DNA of 64,000 nt from positions 13,063,772 through 13,127,771 of the forward strand of contig NC_061074.1 in the NCBI RefSeq assembly GCF_021917145.1, written 5' to 3'. Positions 61,037-64,000 of the stretch are shown here, one piece after another. The stretch's first letter is position 1. Each line of letters opens with the position of its first letter. The position numbers and the translations under genes were made by a program. Source of the stretch: Hypomesus transpacificus. Taxonomy: Eukaryota > Chordata > Actinopteri > Osmeriformes > Osmeridae. Under the pieces are notes generated by a model. The model worked only from the letters and a program-made list of their open reading frames with translations, made no database searches and had not been told where the DNA came from.

Positions 61037-61981
61037 TCATCTACCCCTGTGCTTGGCCAAGACCCTGGTTCTGGGTGCGACCGTGTATGACCAGCAAGGG
61101 ACAGCTCTCCTCATGTGGACTCTGATATTCTCGTCCCGCAGGCCGTAGATGAGCGGGCTGAGGAAGCGAGGCAGCAGGATGAAGCAGAAGTAATTAAAGA
61201 AGGATATGTGCTCCCTCGGCCAGCCAACCTGCAGCACAATCACGCTTTCTGTGATCGGGTGTGTGAAGGCCATCATGCAGAGCAGCAACTGGACACCGTG
61301 GAGCAGCACTGTGTGCATGGCCTTTCCCACCGACGCCCTGTCCTGTCGCAGCTTCCTGGTCTCCAGCAGGATCCTCATGTAGGTGAACAGGATGATGGCC
61401 GCCACCCCGGCAAAGAACAACCCGTTGAGGGTAACCTTGAACAGAGTCTGTATTGGCGAGGTGCTGAGAACAGGGTTACACTGCACTGGGGTAGACAGGA
61501 AGTCAACGCCAGGCTGGACCTTGCCCAAGGAGAAGTCTACTATGGGCAGGATGCTGCTGATCAGCCACAGGACCAGGATGATGATCCACATGCGGTCGGA
61601 ACGCCAGGCAGGTGGACACTGCAGGGGGTAGAAGATGGCCACGTAGCGCTCCAGTGACATTGTGGCTAGGATCAAAGGTGTGTTCTGGAAGGTGGCGGTG
61701 GAGAAGAAGAGCAGAGGCATGCAGTAGACACTGGCGATGCGTACCTGGCCCATCACGAGGAGGAAGAGCAGCACGGAGGTAAGGAGCTGCAGGGTGTCAT
61801 TGATCAACATGTAGGCGAACAGGATGTAACGTGAACTTTCCAGGAACCTTCTGTGAGATGCAAAGATGTGTAGCATGATCACAATGCAGTAGAGGAAGAT
61901 GCAGAAGAATGGGATGACCACACACACCTTGACGATCACAGACAGGTTGGCACTGCCTGACGTCTCGTTCAGATTCTGCAT
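61037..61981 (-). CDS. odorant receptor, 131-2-like (copy B)
   Basis: Single coding exon, 314 residues, intact; tandem duplicate of the receptor at 57817. I count eight amino-acid substitutions and one missing codon. Three substitutions and the missing codon fall within five adjacent positions of extracellular loop 2 (LCKTVV in copy A, QCNPV here). The others are conservative or in loops (Gln to Arg in HRRFLESS, Leu to Pro in VGWPREH). The TATA box, 5' splice donor and acceptor upstream are conserved. Both copies therefore look functional. Confidence 0.9.
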   Translation of the reverse strand: MQNLNETSGSANLSVIVKVCVVIPFFCIFLYCIVIMLHIFASHRRFLESSRYILFAYMLINDTLQLLTSVLLFLLVMGQVRIASVYCMPLLFFSTATFQNTPLILATMSLERYVAIFYPLQCPPAWRSDRMWIIILVLWLISSILPIVDFSLGKVQPGVDFLSTPVQCNPVLSTSPIQTLFKVTLNGLFFAGVAAIILFTYMRILLETRKLRQDRASVGKAMHTVLLHGVQLLLCMMAFTHPITESVIVLQVGWPREHISFFNYFCFILLPRFLSPLIYGLRDENIRVHMRRAVPCWSYTVAPRTRVLAKHRGR

Positions 61982-62109
61982 TTTTCACCGAGACCCACAA
62001 TGGAAATCTGGAAAAATGAAAAACAAGTCAAAGCTATGGATTTTTCTTTTTTTTTTATCAAGCCTACCTGAAAACGTCTTCTCTAGACAGTGTTTGGACT
62101 TGATGTAGA

Positions 62110-62116
62110 TTTTATA
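62110..62116 (-). promoter_or_regulatory. TATA box of odorant receptor copy B
   Basis: TATAAAA on the minus strand in the same relative place as in copy A, followed by the same predicted non-coding exon (donor TTCAG|GTAGGC). Confidence 0.6.
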
Positions 62117-63442
62117 CATTCATGACTGCATATTGCTCCTATTCGGTTCTTTAATTTTCCTACCCTCCCTCCAATATGACAGTCTCTTGATTTCTCCCGG
62201 GACAGATTAATTTCATGCCATTGTCATTGTGAATCAAGTTTGTAATTAAAGCTGAACTTCCTTAGCAGATAAAGTGCTCAATGAAGGATGACAAAATACA
62301 TATCAAGGATTTAATTAACCAATTTCAACGTTGATTTAGTAAAGATTGATACATTGAATGACCCATTTGACAAAGTAAAAAAGCAATAGTTAATGTCTAT
62401 TATTTTGCTGTTTGATTAACTACTATTGTAATTGTCTTCACTTTTGCTTGCAGACCTTTACCTGTCCACATACAGAAGGCCTACATCAATAGTTTACCTT
62501 AAAACATTTTTATCTGTTCAATGGCATCCATGCTTTGAAGTGAATAACGTATTATTAATCAAATAATATAGATGATTTATTATCTAATTGTTTTATAGTT
62601 TTATTTTTTTATTCCCAAAAGGGTTAATATACAGAAGGCCCTAAAAATTAGAGGCCAACCCCCTGAACTGGGACTGTTTTTGTTGTTGTAGAGAGCATGA
62701 TGAAACCTTATGTCACCACAGTTTGTTTACTCTTGATGGGGATGGATTGTATTGGATGAGGAGAAAGGAGTCTCAGGATGTCCCCAGTGGACAGTTAGGG
62801 AGCTGGCCCCATGTTCCCTGATTAGGAATTAACCAGACTAGTAGATAATTACCAGAGAGCTCCAGAGTCTAGTCTAATTGTGCAACCTTATGTTTTGTTT
62901 GACAAACAGTTTGACTCTGTGGACAGCAGCACGTTGGAGCCTTCTTTATGCGTCAGTAATGAAGTCAGCTGGGGCTAGACCAAGGCTTGACGAGAGGAAT
63001 ATTTTTCAATGGGGTAATTTCAAACCTTACACTTGTTGACCCCCCCACCCCCCCACCCCCCCATGAACATCAGCAAAACCTTTTTTGCAATTTATTCTAC
63101 TAAGAATTCAGCTTTTTAACTGTTGATCACAATTACATATTAACAATATACATAGTAACTAATGTATCATGGAAGAGTACAAGCAATTGATTTACTAATT
63201 TATTCATGAATGTGAAGAGAAGAGATACATATAAAATATATATACAGTAAAATTATTGTTTTATGTATTCCCTTAAGCTATCACATTAAACTGACTTAGA
63301 AAGATAAATATTGTAATTCATAATGATTAGGTAAATACAGTGGGCCACATAGAAATAAGCAGTAGTCATCCACTACAGTTTTTCTAGTACCATCCTTGTG
63401 AGAACAGCTCAATTCTGCTAATGCTGATGAAAATATTAAGAT

Positions 63443-64000
63443 TTATGGATCAAACTTAGGGTTCATTTTCTTGTTCAGGTCACAAAATAATACATATCTC
63501 AGTGCACGGTAAAACCTTTCATCCCTTAGACCATAAACAAGTGAACTCAGACACCTTGGAGCCAGGAAAAAAACAATATAATCAAAGTAAGTGACATGAC
63601 GATACCATGTCAAATCAAGTTGCCGAATAGCAGTTTCGACAAAGGGGCACCAGAACTGAATCAGACAGAGGATCAGCTGTACACCATGTAGGATCACAGT
63701 TCTAAGACCTTTGGAGGTGGATGTCTTATTCTCTACCGACGCTTCTTTGGCAACAGACATGATTTTAACATAGGTGAACACAATCGTTAAAGACATTACA
63801 AGGAAATAAAGCTGGTTTATAGCAGACCTGATGTGACTTTGCCAGGTGTAGAGGATAATGAGCATCTCCACAGAACACAACCTGTATTGTATATAGAAGC
63901 CAGGAGGAACAGAGGCAATAAAGATAGAAGTGATTATGATGGCCTGTATGGAGCTGAGGCTGTGGATGATGAAGATACAGTGTATAGCTCTGCGAGGAGT
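63443..64000 (-). CDS. odorant receptor, 131-2-like, divergent (5' end outside window)
   Basis: C-terminal part of a third receptor of the same family, open from the window edge to the stop at 63443. The frame reads on upstream of the first internal Met (PRRAIHCIFIIHSLSSIQAI), so that Met is not the start. TM5-TM7 are present: TSKGLRTVILHGVQLILCLI in TM6, and LAPRCLSSLVYGLRDERF at the TM7 end. It is clearly related to, but much more diverged from, copies A and B. It suggests that the receptor cluster continues to the right. Confidence 0.85.
   Translation of the reverse strand, partial: TPRRAIHCIFIIHSLSSIQAIIITSIFIASVPPGFYIQYRLCSVEMLIILYTWQSHIRSAINQLYFLVMSLTIVFTYVKIMSVAKEASVENKTSTSKGLRTVILHGVQLILCLIQFWCPFVETAIRQLDLTWYRHVTYFDYIVFFLAPRCLSSLVYGLRDERFYRALRYVLFCDLNKKMNPKFDP

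Larger units (their letters stand above)
60541..63096. repeat. odorant-receptor tandem duplication, copy B
   Basis: Direct-repeat partner of 57334-59871. Near its right end it has about 50 extra bases, including three runs of C separated by A (around 63041-63062), that copy A lacks. Confidence 0.93.

Overview
The window looks like one stretch of a teleost (ray-finned fish) nuclear genome. Genes are split by short GT-AG introns. There are two tRNA-derived V-SINE-like insertions, several short inverted-repeat DNA transposons and many microsatellites. The right end carries fish-type 131-like odorant receptors. I cannot name the species or order. Exons were joined by reading splice sites by eye and checking phase. 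Every joined gene keeps one open frame, and the lengths are close to the mammalian proteins as I remember them.

Layout, left to right. (1) 1-1221 (+): 3' exons of a GPI-anchored carbonic anhydrase (CA4/CA15 type), cut by the window start. (2) 4749-6491 (-): a compact gene encoding only two SH3 domains of RIM-binding-protein type. (3) 8293-11670 (+): ywhag (14-3-3 gamma), complete in two coding exons. (4) 17045-17921 (-): hspb1 (Hsp27). (5) 21428-26482 (-): camkk1, 16 coding exons. (6) 28344-29632 (+): vps37d (ESCRT-I), divergent from camkk1. (7) 31434-32978 (-): ucp3. (8) 34273-47156 (-): c2cd3, a centriole/cilium gene with 32 coding exons and about 2,288 residues. (9) 49221-56609 (-): p4ha3, 13 exons. 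(10) 57817-58764 and 61037-61981 (-): two nearly identical intact odorant receptors, each inside a copy of a roughly 2.5-kb tandem duplication. (11) 63443-64000 (-): a third, more divergent receptor cut by the window end.

From memory of the human map, ywhag, hspb1 and vps37d lie together on 7q11.23, and ucp3, c2cd3 and p4ha3 on 11q13.4. The window therefore joins two ancestral neighbourhoods, with the break between vps37d and ucp3; camkk1 and the carbonic anhydrase come from elsewhere. The genes do not form a pathway. The link is chromosomal history, plus local clusters such as the odorant receptors.

No wholly new system was found. Most worth a second look are the two-SH3 RIM-BP gene, a camkk1 intron turned almost AG-free by a pyrimidine minisatellite, hspb1 lacking its C-terminal IXI motif, a tiny c2cd3 intron filled by a poly(C) run, extracellular-loop changes between the duplicated receptors, a 152-bp near-perfect palindromic MITE with target-site duplication, and an orphan CCAAT/TATA promoter.
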